A DNA stretch of 5,206 nucleotides, taken from NCBI GenBank assembly GCA_023251595.1, contig JAHEYM010000318.1, positions 1 through 5,206 of the forward strand. Reading direction: 5' to 3'. Of the stretch, positions 1 to 5,032 are shown in pieces (position 1 is the stretch's first letter; each line of letters opens with the position of its first letter). Below the pieces are notes generated by a model. It searched no databases. It had not been told where the DNA came from and was given only the letters and a program-made list of their open reading frames with translations. The DNA comes from Bacteroidota bacterium. GTDB lineage: Bacteria > Bacteroidota > Bacteroidia > AKYH767-A > JABDAW01. Position numbers and translations under genes: made by a program.

Positions 1-477
1 ATTATCACTAATCCAAGCTACCTGTTTAACATTATTACTGCCTGAATACTTAAAACCTTTTGTTTTATTTCCACCTCTGGCAGCAAACTCCCACTCTGCT
101 TCAGTCGGCAATCTGTATTTCTTCCCTGTCAATGAATCAAGTTTTTTAATAAATGTTTGTGCTGCTTCCCAATATATATTTCCAACCGGACAATGCGGAC
201 ACTTTTGGTAAGGGTCAGCACCCACCAACGCAGAATATTCTTCCTGTGTTACTTCATATTTGCTTATGTAAAATGTGCTGATAGTCACGGTGTGTGCAGG
301 TTTTTCGTCCTGCTTACACTCACCGACTTGTTCATGTGTACAACCCATCGTAAAAGTACCCCTTTCTACCAAAACCATATTATTATATATGGAATCAAGG
401 ATAGGATTATTTGTTTGTGAGAAAAGACCCGATGAGAAAAATAATAAAATAATTACGAATATATTTGTTCCCGACAT
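1..477 (-). CDS. Secreted formylglycine-generating-enzyme (SUMF1/FGE-sulfatase) domain protein, C-terminus outside window
   Basis: The minus-strand frame is open from ATG at 477 to the left edge, giving 159 residues of an incomplete protein. Residues 1-20 form a hydrophobic secretion signal (FVIILLFFSSGLFS then Q21), so export is likely, although the n-region has no Lys or Arg. The FGE-sulfatase fold follows: MVLVERGTFTMGC (34-46), DEKPAHTV (57-64), FYISKYEVTQEEY (69-81), CPVGNIYWEAA (96-106) and the family hallmark YRLPTEAEWEFAARGG (121-136). True FGEs oxidise a sulfatase cysteine to formylglycine. Many bacterial relatives are structural or lipoprotein-like, and the catalytic cysteines lie in the missing C-terminal half, so activity cannot be judged. 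An in-frame TAG four codons upstream supports this start. Only 44 bp, filled by an octamer repeat, separate it from speB, so co-transcription is plausible. Confidence 0.88.
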   Translation of the reverse strand, partial: MSGTNIFVIILLFFSSGLFSQTNNPILDSIYNNMVLVERGTFTMGCTHEQVGECKQDEKPAHTVTISTFYISKYEVTQEEYSALVGADPYQKCPHCPVGNIYWEAAQTFIKKLDSLTGKKYRLPTEAEWEFAARGGNKTKGFKYSGSNNVKQVAWISDN

Positions 478-482
478 TGTTT

Positions 483-530
483 CAACCTATCAACCTTTCA
501 ACCTTTCAACCTATCAACCTATCAACCTTT
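483..530. repeat. 8-bp tandem repeat, six units of CAACCTWT
   Basis: Six consecutive octamers alternate CAACCTAT and CAACCTTT with no indels. The tract fills the speB to FGE-like intergenic space. Its right end overlaps the last codons of speB, so that the speB stop (TGA, 522-524) is read from a repeat unit. On the coding strand the unit reads AGGTTGAW, the same family as the tracts at 1554-1630 and 2853-2908. Confidence 0.9.
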
Positions 531-1409
531 CACAGAAATATAACCCATTAGTCGATAAGCCAACTTAGCACAGGTATATTCAGAAATAATCGAACCCTCT
601 AAAGGAGCGATTTCAACTATATCGAATCCGATTACATTCCTTGTTTCACAAACTTTTCGTAGAAATTGCAGAGTTTCATTCCAATACATTCCACCTGGTT
701 CTGCGGTGCCGACATTCGGAATAACAGACGGATCAAATCCATCGGCATCTATAGAAATATATACGTTTTCCCCAAGTGTAGCAAGCGCATCTTCCATCCA
801 ATTTGGATTTTTACGGATGGCATGTGCATAAAAAGTGTGAATATTATTTGAGGATTTTATGAGATCAGATTCCTGTTTGCACTGAGCACGGATTCCAACT
901 TGAGTGAGTGGAATACCGAGATCGTGAACCCGAGCCATCACACACGCGTGCGACAATTCATTTCCCTGATAAGAAGTTCGCAAGTCGGAATGAGCATCGA
1001 ATTGAAGCAAACAGAAATCGGGAAACTTTTTCCTGAAAGCACGCGCAATTCCGAGTGTAATCGTGTGTTCAGCACCGAAAGAAACGACAAACTTTTTTTT
1101 GTTCAATAATGAAGTTGTATGTTCTTCAATAAGTTTCATCGCAGCTTCATCGAATTTGTCTTTAAAATCGAGCGTTGGCAAAGTTGCAACAGGATTTATT
1201 AAATACGTTTCCTGATCCAATTCTTCATCATAAAATTCAACAAAATGAGAAGCTGAAATCATCGCAGGTGGTCCCGCTGCTGAACCGCTTATATATGACG
1301 ATGTATATTCGTATGGAAGTTGTTGTACAACAAAACGTGCATTCTCGAATGAATATAATGCCGGATCTTCGATTCCAAGAAAATTATTTTCGGTCGATTC
1401 TACTTTCAT
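522..1409 (-). CDS. speB: Agmatinase / ureohydrolase family protein (SpeB-like)
   Basis: This 295-residue protein has the length of agmatinase (E. coli SpeB has 306). It should hydrolyse agmatine to putrescine and urea in the cytosol with two Mn ions. The ligand motifs are all present: H115 in FGAEH, D138/H140/D142 in DAHSD, and D221/D223 in SIDADGFDP. H154 and the family signature GTAEPGG (234-240) with E267 in DIVEIAP are also present. Deviations from the common consensus are GAEHT for GGDHS and PNVGTAEPGG for PGTGTPEPGG; the metal ligands are kept. Members of this fold also include formiminoglutamase, guanidinobutyrase and arginase, so the substrate is less certain than the family. No arginine decarboxylase is adjacent. 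The start ATG at 1407-1409 has no clear Shine-Dalgarno. The C-terminus (VKG, then TGA) runs into an octamer repeat. Confidence 0.88.
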   Translation of the reverse strand: MKVESTENNFLGIEDPALYSFENARFVVQQLPYEYTSSYISGSAAGPPAMISASHFVEFYDEELDQETYLINPVATLPTLDFKDKFDEAAMKLIEEHTTSLLNKKKFVVSFGAEHTITLGIARAFRKKFPDFCLLQFDAHSDLRTSYQGNELSHACVMARVHDLGIPLTQVGIRAQCKQESDLIKSSNNIHTFYAHAIRKNPNWMEDALATLGENVYISIDADGFDPSVIPNVGTAEPGGMYWNETLQFLRKVCETRNVIGFDIVEIAPLEGSIISEYTCAKLAYRLMGYISVKG

Positions 1410-1413
1410 TATT

Positions 1414-1453
1414 AGTTTAAAAGTTTATAAGTTGAAGAGTTTAAAAGTTTATT
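1414..1453. repeat. 8-bp tandem repeat, five degenerate units of AGTTTAWA
   Basis: Five octamers are in register: AGTTTAAA, AGTTTATA, AGTTGAAG, AGTTTAAA and AGTTTATT. The tract starts four bases upstream of the speB ATG, so it lies in the speB leader or promoter zone. It is a more AT-rich version of the GTTGAA family. Its 11 bases at 1430-1440 are exactly complementary to 1574-1584, which would let a transcript across the sucC-speB gap fold back. Confidence 0.75.
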
Positions 1454-1553
1454 GATTAATTGCATTCGTTTGTATTCTGTTAACTGTATATATAATTTTA
1501 ATTTTCACCTTAATAATAGGGCGTGTAAATAATTTTGTATTTTTGAAATCCAT

Positions 1554-1630
1554 CTCTCCACTCTCCACTCTCCACTCTTCAACTCTTCAACCCTTCAACC
1601 CTTCAACCCTTCAACCCTTCAACCCTTCAA
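1554..1630. repeat. Composite 7/8-bp tandem repeat at the 3' end of sucC
   Basis: From left to right the tract has three 7-mers CTCTCCA (1554-1574), two octamers CTCTTCAA (1575-1590) and five perfect octamers CCCTTCAA (1591-1630). The step from one unit type to the next suggests stepwise slippage expansion. The last twelve bases lie inside sucC and encode its final Leu-Lys-Gly and stop. Confidence 0.92.
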
Positions 1631-2812
1631 TAAGTCCGTTACTAACGCTGCCGCTTCCTTCAACTCAATTGCAGAAAAGACCTTCAGTCCGGAATCGTCT
1701 ATGATCTTTTTTGCTTCTGTAGCATTTGTTCCCTGTAATCTCACAATGACCGGAATCGGAATTTTACCAATGTTATTATACGCATCGACAATTCCCTGCG
1801 CTACGCGATCGCAACGCACAATTCCGCCAAAAATATTGACCAAAATGGCTTTTACATGAGGATCTTTAAGAATAATTCGGAATGCTGCCTCAACCCTTGC
1901 TGCATTAGCAGTTCCTCCGACGTCAAGAAAATTAGCTGGAGCACCACCGGCGAGTTTAATGATGTCCATCGTCGCCATTGCAAGTCCGGCACCATTCACC
2001 ATACAACCTACATTTCCATCTAATTTTACATAATTCAGATCGTGTTCACCGGCTTCAACTTCAGTTGGATCTTCTTCCATTACATCTCTCAACTCTTCAA
2101 AGCCGGGATGACGGAAAAGTCCACTGTCATCGAGATTCACTTTTGCATCAACCGCCAGAATCTGATCGTCAGATGTTTTCAGCACCGGATTTATTTCAAA
2201 CAAATTGGAATCGGTCGCGAGATAAGCCTTGTATAGTGCATTCACAAACTTTTGCATCTCTTTAAAAGCATTTCCAGAAAGACCGAGATTGAATGCGATT
2301 TTCCTTGTTTGAAACGCCTGTAAACCGACCTTTGGATCAATTTCTTCTTTGTAGATGAGTTCAGGTGTTTTTGCGCTGACAGTTTCTATGTCCATACCAC
2401 CTGCAGGACTGTAAATAATTACGTTTTTTGATGAATTTCTATCTAACAAAACCGACATATAAAACTCAGAAGTCGGATTTGGTCCGGGATAATAAACATC
2501 TTGTGCTATCAACACTTTATGGACTACCTTGCCGGTAGCAGAAGTCTGTGGTGTAATAAGATGCATTCCAAGAATTGCTGTTGATTTCTCGGTAACCTCT
2601 TCAAGCGATTTTGCAAGCTTGACCCCACCGCCTTTTCCTCGACCTCCCGCATGAATCTGGGCTTTAACGACCCAGAATTTCGTTCCTGTGACCTCTTGGA
2701 GTCTTTTAGCAGCGGATACTGCTTCTTCCGGAGTATTTGCGACGATTCCTTCTTGCACTTTTACGCCATAACTTTTTAATATTTCCTTTCCTTGATATTC
2801 ATGAATGTTCAT
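1619..2812 (-). CDS. sucC: Succinyl-CoA synthetase (ADP/GDP-forming) beta subunit
   Basis: This 397-residue protein is the nucleotide-binding beta subunit that, with SucD, interconverts succinyl-CoA and succinate with substrate-level phosphorylation in the TCA cycle. The N-terminal ATP-grasp domain opens with MNIHEYQGKEILKSYGV and has the Gly-rich loop KAQIHAGGRGKGGGVKLA (50-67). FEINPV (205-210) and VDAKVNLDD (221-229) bind Mg and nucleotide. The C-terminal ligase domain has DGNVGCMVNGAGLAMATMD (265-283), NFLDVGG (294-300), VNIFGGIVRCD (325-335) and VRLQGTNA (357-364). Length matches the family (E. coli 388). sucD is not in the window, as is common in Bacteroidota. The start ATG at 2810-2812 follows a weak AAAGG and a well-placed Bacteroidota promoter. 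The final codons and TGA come from a tandem repeat. Confidence 0.98.
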   Translation of the reverse strand: MNIHEYQGKEILKSYGVKVQEGIVANTPEEAVSAAKRLQEVTGTKFWVVKAQIHAGGRGKGGGVKLAKSLEEVTEKSTAILGMHLITPQTSATGKVVHKVLIAQDVYYPGPNPTSEFYMSVLLDRNSSKNVIIYSPAGGMDIETVSAKTPELIYKEEIDPKVGLQAFQTRKIAFNLGLSGNAFKEMQKFVNALYKAYLATDSNLFEINPVLKTSDDQILAVDAKVNLDDSGLFRHPGFEELRDVMEEDPTEVEAGEHDLNYVKLDGNVGCMVNGAGLAMATMDIIKLAGGAPANFLDVGGTANAARVEAAFRIILKDPHVKAILVNIFGGIVRCDRVAQGIVDAYNNIGKIPIPVIVRLQGTNATEAKKIIDDSGLKVFSAIELKEAAALVTDLLKG

Positions 2813-2835
2813 AATGCCTTTGATTTAAGAGGCTC

Positions 2836-2862
2836 CAAAGGTAAGTAAAAATAGGTTGACAA
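2836..2862 (-). promoter_or_regulatory. Candidate Bacteroidota sigma promoter for sucC
   Basis: On the minus strand, TACCTTTG (2843-2836) matches the Bacteroidota -7 consensus TAnnTTTG exactly. A TTG (2862-2860) lies 16 bp upstream as a -33 element, slightly closer than usual. Transcription would begin near 2829, leaving a leader of roughly 17-20 nt before the sucC ATG. The -33 triplet lies inside the octamer repeat at 2853-2908. Confidence 0.55.
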
Positions 2863-2908
2863 GTTGAAAAGTTAAAGGGGTGAAGGTGTGAAAAGTTCAA
2901 GAGTTGAA
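2853..2908. repeat. 8-bp tandem repeat, seven degenerate units of RAGTTGAA
   Basis: Seven octamers sit in register without indels: AGGTTGAC, AAGTTGAA, AAGTTAAA, GGGGTGAA, GGTGTGAA, AAGTTCAA and GAGTTGAA. It is the same family as the other three tracts. It is more diverged than the tract at 1591-1630, so probably older. It overlaps the -33 side of the candidate sucC promoter. Confidence 0.82.
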
Positions 2909-3158
2909 GAATCAAAATATTTTTTTCAAAAGTTGCTCATTACAAAATTTTATTGAAAATTTGCATTTTCTACTTGGGTATACCTTTATGTGCAAATTTT
3001 TTATTTCTAAACAGTTTATGTTTTTCTAAAATCCAATATAATCTCACCACTTTATTAAATAATATTTAAAAATATAATTTCTGTTAGTTTCTCTTATTTC
3101 AATTCAGATTGTATATAATAATGTTTTATGGGCTCAGATATTAGATGTCTAATTAATT
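2909..3158. other. AT-rich spacer with no gene seen
   Basis: No plausible coding frame, RNA gene or clear promoter is visible here. The only structure noted is the inverted repeat at 2956-3000. The rest is dominated by A and T runs. Confidence 0.6.
2956..3000. repeat. Inverted repeat around a GGTATACC palindrome
   Basis: AAAATTTGCA (2956-2965) and TGCAAATTTT (2991-3000) are perfect 10-bp inverted copies. The 25-base loop contains the 8-bp palindrome GGTATACC (2977-2984), nearly centred. It could be a regulator-binding site or a weak bidirectional hairpin. There is no gene end beside it, so terminator function is doubtful. Confidence 0.5.
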
Positions 3159-3400
3159 CTTCTTGACATGAAATTGTCAATTTATTTACAATTTCCTGTC
3201 TGCAAATTATCAATTTCTTAACAATTTATTGTCAACAAATTATCAATTTCTTAACAATTTATTGTCAACAAATTATCAATTTCTTAACAATTTATTGTCA
3301 ACAAATTATCAATTTCTTAACTATTTATTGTCAACAAATTGTTAATTTCCTAACAATTTGTTGATAAGAAATTATTAATTTTTTACAACCAATTTATTAT
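3159..3400. repeat. Nested 33-bp / 11-bp tandem repeat array with hairpin-forming units
   Basis: Units start at 3170, 3203, 3236, 3269, 3302, 3335 and 3368 with an exact 33-bp step. Those at 3203, 3236 and 3269 are identical, 3302 has one change, and the outer units are increasingly diverged. Each unit is three 11-bp subunits ending in an octamer close to NTTRWCAA (ATTATCAA, CTTAACAA, ATTGTCAA). The 11-bp register holds from 3159 to about 3378, about 19-20 subunits. AAATT or AATTT tracts recur once per subunit, near the helical repeat, so the DNA is expected to be curved. On the minus strand each unit folds into a stem of up to 14 bp with a GAAA loop and one base between neighbours. At the left edge TTGACA (3163-3168) and TGTCAA (3175-3180) form a spaced palindrome. 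There are no unique spacers, so it is not a CRISPR array. Function is unknown. Confidence 0.93.
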
Positions 3401-3486
3401 ATATTTTGTTGCATTTCCTGAACTGTCTACTAATTCATCAAATTTAATCGCTTTTCATACATTTTTTTCAACTAAAATTCAAAATA

Positions 3487-3750
3487 ATGAAAACTAAAAT
3501 TCTAAAAACAAAACCAAAAAAGTTCTGGACGAACTGGTTAACCATTAAAAAAATCCCCAGAAGTATCAGTTGGGATGTTGACATTTTCTACGACATGAAG
3601 ATGCTCTCAAGGCATAACCGAAAATCCATGTCTGCTTTCACAATGGAGATTCTCAAAATGTATTGCAAAGCTGAGATAAAAAAACTAAAGAATCTTCCAC
3701 CGAAAGAATCCTACGGAAAATTAAAAACCAAGGCACATAAAAAAAAGTGA
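3487..3750 (+). CDS. Small basic protein, probable ribbon-helix-helix DNA-binding protein
   Basis: I do not recognise this 87-residue protein by family. Residues 26-67 fit a ribbon-helix-helix pattern: a short strand (SISWDV, 26-31), a first helix (DIFYDMKMLSRHNRK, 32-46), a turn at S47-S49 and a second amphipathic helix (AFTMEILKMYCKAEIKKL, 50-67). Lysine-rich tails on both sides (KTKILKTKPKK at the start, KTKAHKKK at the end) make it strongly basic, as expected for a nucleic-acid binder. Codon use looks like real coding sequence and it reads away from the 33-bp array, whose edge is about 90 bp upstream. Many ribbon-helix-helix proteins (CopG, ParG, ParR, omega) bind tandem repeats beside their own gene, so the array could be its target; this is inference. 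TATATTTTG (3400-3408) is a -7-like box with one extra base. No partner toxin or ParA ATPase is seen. Confidence 0.6.
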   Translation: MKTKILKTKPKKFWTNWLTIKKIPRSISWDVDIFYDMKMLSRHNRKSMSAFTMEILKMYCKAEIKKLKNLPPKESYGKLKTKAHKKK

Positions 3751-4067
3751 GCTAGAAAAAATGATTCTGAGACTTCAGTTAAATCTTTTCCGAAGACTGT
3801 TCCTTTAAATGTTCCCGAACTCGTCAGGAGAAACCGGGATTCAATTCGGGAAAAGACGATGAAATTCCGGGTGAACGGTTCCCCACAAATTCTCCCACGC
3901 CCTTCAAGGACATAGAATTTGGTGAAAAAGGGAAATTGGGAAAACAGACATCCCTATACAATCAATTAACGTTATAGCCCGACCGCACACCTATATTTAT
4001 ACCTATTTTACTATCTCTAAAAGTTAGGAATTTAGCAAAACACTAAATATCTTTACAATCCTAAATT
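3751..4067. other. Intergenic region with GC-richer patch, no intact gene
   Basis: By hand count, about 3781-3960 is near 45% GC, against roughly 20-37% in neighbouring stretches I counted. It contains TTCCCGAA (3812-3819) and its perfect inverted copy TTCGGGAA (3845-3852). A minus-strand mini-ORF of 29 codons (3824-3913) is too short to support. The frame holding the Mur ligase-like remnant is open from about 3951 to 3708 but has no ATG. From 3960 to 4067 the DNA is AT-rich again. TTAGGA (4024-4029) and TCCTAA (4059-4064) are inverted, next to a -7-like TAAATTTTG (4062-4070). Confidence 0.6.
3763..3833 (-). pseudogene. Decayed copy of an Mpl-like Mur ligase C-terminus
   Basis: The minus-strand frame reads FLLTSSGTFKGTVFGKDLTEV, matching the tail of the intact Mur ligase at the right edge (LLLMSSGTFKGLDFGSLYNKV). 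At the DNA level 3802-3826 and 5070-5094 agree at 23 of 25 bases. Residues upstream of the shared part no longer resemble a Mur ligase, and no start codon or correctly placed stop remains, so this is a fragment. A chance 23/25 match within a few kilobases is very unlikely, and the shared residues are the family's conserved tail. Confidence 0.6.
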
Positions 4068-4103
4068 TTGCAAAAGTATGACTCAAGATCCTTTAACTTA
4101 GCA

Positions 4104-4625
4104 ATGGAGATCTTAACCCCGATATATAAAAGTTCATTACCTACACGGTTCTATGGTTTTCGTGGAATGTTAATTGGTGGACTAATCTTCATTTGTTTGA
4201 TTCATTTAGACTATACATATATAATGCTCTATCTAGCAACAGCATTCCTGTGCAGCTTGAACAGAAACTATTACATCATTGAAGTTTATAATGACCATTT
4301 TAATTTAATCACTCCCAGCTTTTACGGAAATAAATTTGCTGAAACTGAAACATATTTTTTTGAAGAGATTAAAAGTTTTGAATTTGAAAAAGGTTTCTAT
4401 GATTGGAACGCCGCCTTATTAGGCACAATTATTAGGATGTTTATTCCTGCTCATTTTATCGGCATTCTTTTCGCTTACCAATACCCATATTTTTCATTTA
4501 CTCAAAAAGATGATACAAAAACAGAAATAAAGTTTCTATATAATCAAGACCGTCTTATAAATTCATTTGAATTCATTGAAAATAAAATAAACCATCGTCA
4601 CACTGTAAATAATAACCATTCTTAA
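4104..4625 (+). CDS. Unrecognised membrane protein with possible bacterial PH-like domain
   Basis: The protein has 173 residues from the ATG at 4104. A TTG at 4068 would add twelve residues, and an in-frame TAA lies just before it. The ATG is preferred because TAAATTTTG (4062-4070) could be the promoter -7 box, but neither start has a Shine-Dalgarno. Two close hydrophobic segments (about 22-35 and 38-52, MLIGGLIFICLIHL and YIMLYLATAFLCSL) suggest a membrane hairpin. A segment with alternating strands follows (IIEVYNDHFNLITP, then YFFEEIKSFEFEKG at 84-97), reminiscent of bacterial PH-like domains, where an EI..F motif follows a strand. A third hydrophobic stretch (about 105-125) may be membrane-associated. 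The polar tail ends in a His/Asn-rich NHRHTVNNNHS. Function is unknown. It is followed after 33 bp by the TMEM175-like gene in the same direction, so an operon is possible. Confidence 0.6.
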   Translation: MEILTPIYKSSLPTRFYGFRGMLIGGLIFICLIHLDYTYIMLYLATAFLCSLNRNYYIIEVYNDHFNLITPSFYGNKFAETETYFFEEIKSFEFEKGFYDWNAALLGTIIRMFIPAHFIGILFAYQYPYFSFTQKDDTKTEIKFLYNQDRLINSFEFIENKINHRHTVNNNHS

Positions 4626-4658
4626 CACCCCCAATAGAACTAATTAAATTGTAATATT

Positions 4659-4937
4659 ATGTCTCACAATTCCAATATCCGGCTGGAGGCATTCAGCGAT
4701 AGCGTTTTTGCCATTGCTATTACGCTTCTTGTCCTTGAATTAAAAGTACCGCCAATTGAATCCATCCATTCATCATCTGATTTATGGAAGGAACTCATCA
4801 AACTTTGGCCATCTTTCGCAGCATTAAGCATGAGTTTTATAATTATCCTTATTGCCTGGATCGGGTATCATAATCTTGTTCGAACCCTGGATAAAACTTC
4901 TCCGCAATTTCAATTCGCAAATTGCATTAATTATTAG
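4659..4937 (+). CDS. TMEM175 (DUF1211) family potassium-channel-like protein, truncated by frameshift
   Basis: The 92-residue product begins with the TMEM175 first-helix signature RLEAFSDSVFAIAITLLVLELKVP (8-31), including the FSD triad that lines the pore in this family (usually FSDGVFAI). A second helix follows (WPSFAALSMSFIIILIAWIGYHNLV, 50-74). Bacterial members form tetrameric K+-permeable channels and are normally about 200 residues with six helices. Here the frame ends shortly after helix 2 at FQFANCINY. A further hydrophobic segment like a family C-terminus continues in another frame immediately downstream. The protein is therefore probably non-functional. The start at 4659 agrees with the usual distance to the FSD motif. 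Confidence 0.8.
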   Translation: MSHNSNIRLEAFSDSVFAIAITLLVLELKVPPIESIHSSSDLWKELIKLWPSFAALSMSFIIILIAWIGYHNLVRTLDKTSPQFQFANCINY

Positions 4938-4998
4938 CTTTTTAACCTGGATTTACTGGCTCTATAAATCAGTCGGCATTAAATCAGATGAGAAGTAG
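4918..4998 (+). pseudogene. C-terminal remnant of the TMEM175-like gene in a shifted frame
   Basis: In the +1-shifted frame the sequence reads QIALIISFLTWIYWLYKS then VGIKSDEK and a TAG at 4996-4998. This is a hydrophobic helix with a charged tail, as expected for the end of a TMEM175-family protein. Even if the two pieces are joined, the total is only about 112 residues, so an internal deletion of helices 3 to 5 as well as the frameshift is likely. Confidence 0.5.
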
Positions 4999-5032
4999 TG
5001 ATTTGCGTAATGTTTTAGAAATTTTGCATTCC

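Noticed and set aside
157..568. Plus-strand open frames at the left end
   Set aside because: Antisense to the FGE-like gene, whose conserved motifs are unmistakable on the minus strand.
666..1420. Plus-strand open frames across the agmatinase gene (666-851, 900-1109, 1175-1420)
   Set aside because: They are antisense to a well-supported speB and their translations resemble no protein family.
1978..2265. Plus-strand open frames inside sucC
   Set aside because: Shadow frames of a clear sucC gene.
3167..3364. Plus-strand coding repeat of 11 residues (QIINFLTIYCQ), since 33 is a multiple of three and the frame is open
   Set aside because: There is no ATG, GTG or TTG in the frame, only a CTG; a second plus frame is also mostly open, so openness is a by-product of the unit. 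Two of the changes being synonymous is too little evidence.
3170..3400. CRISPR array
   Set aside because: The 33-bp units are contiguous copies with no unique spacers, and no cas genes are present.
3487..3750. Antitoxin of a toxin-antitoxin pair
   Set aside because: No toxin-like gene lies immediately upstream or downstream; the next gene is more than 300 bp away and encodes a membrane protein.
3824..3913. Minus-strand 29-codon ORF starting MSLKGVGEFVG
   Set aside because: Too short, no ribosome binding site, overlaps the Mur ligase remnant in another frame, and no recognised family.
4078..4101. ATG at 4078 as a start for the membrane protein
   Set aside because: It is in another frame and reaches a stop after seven codons.
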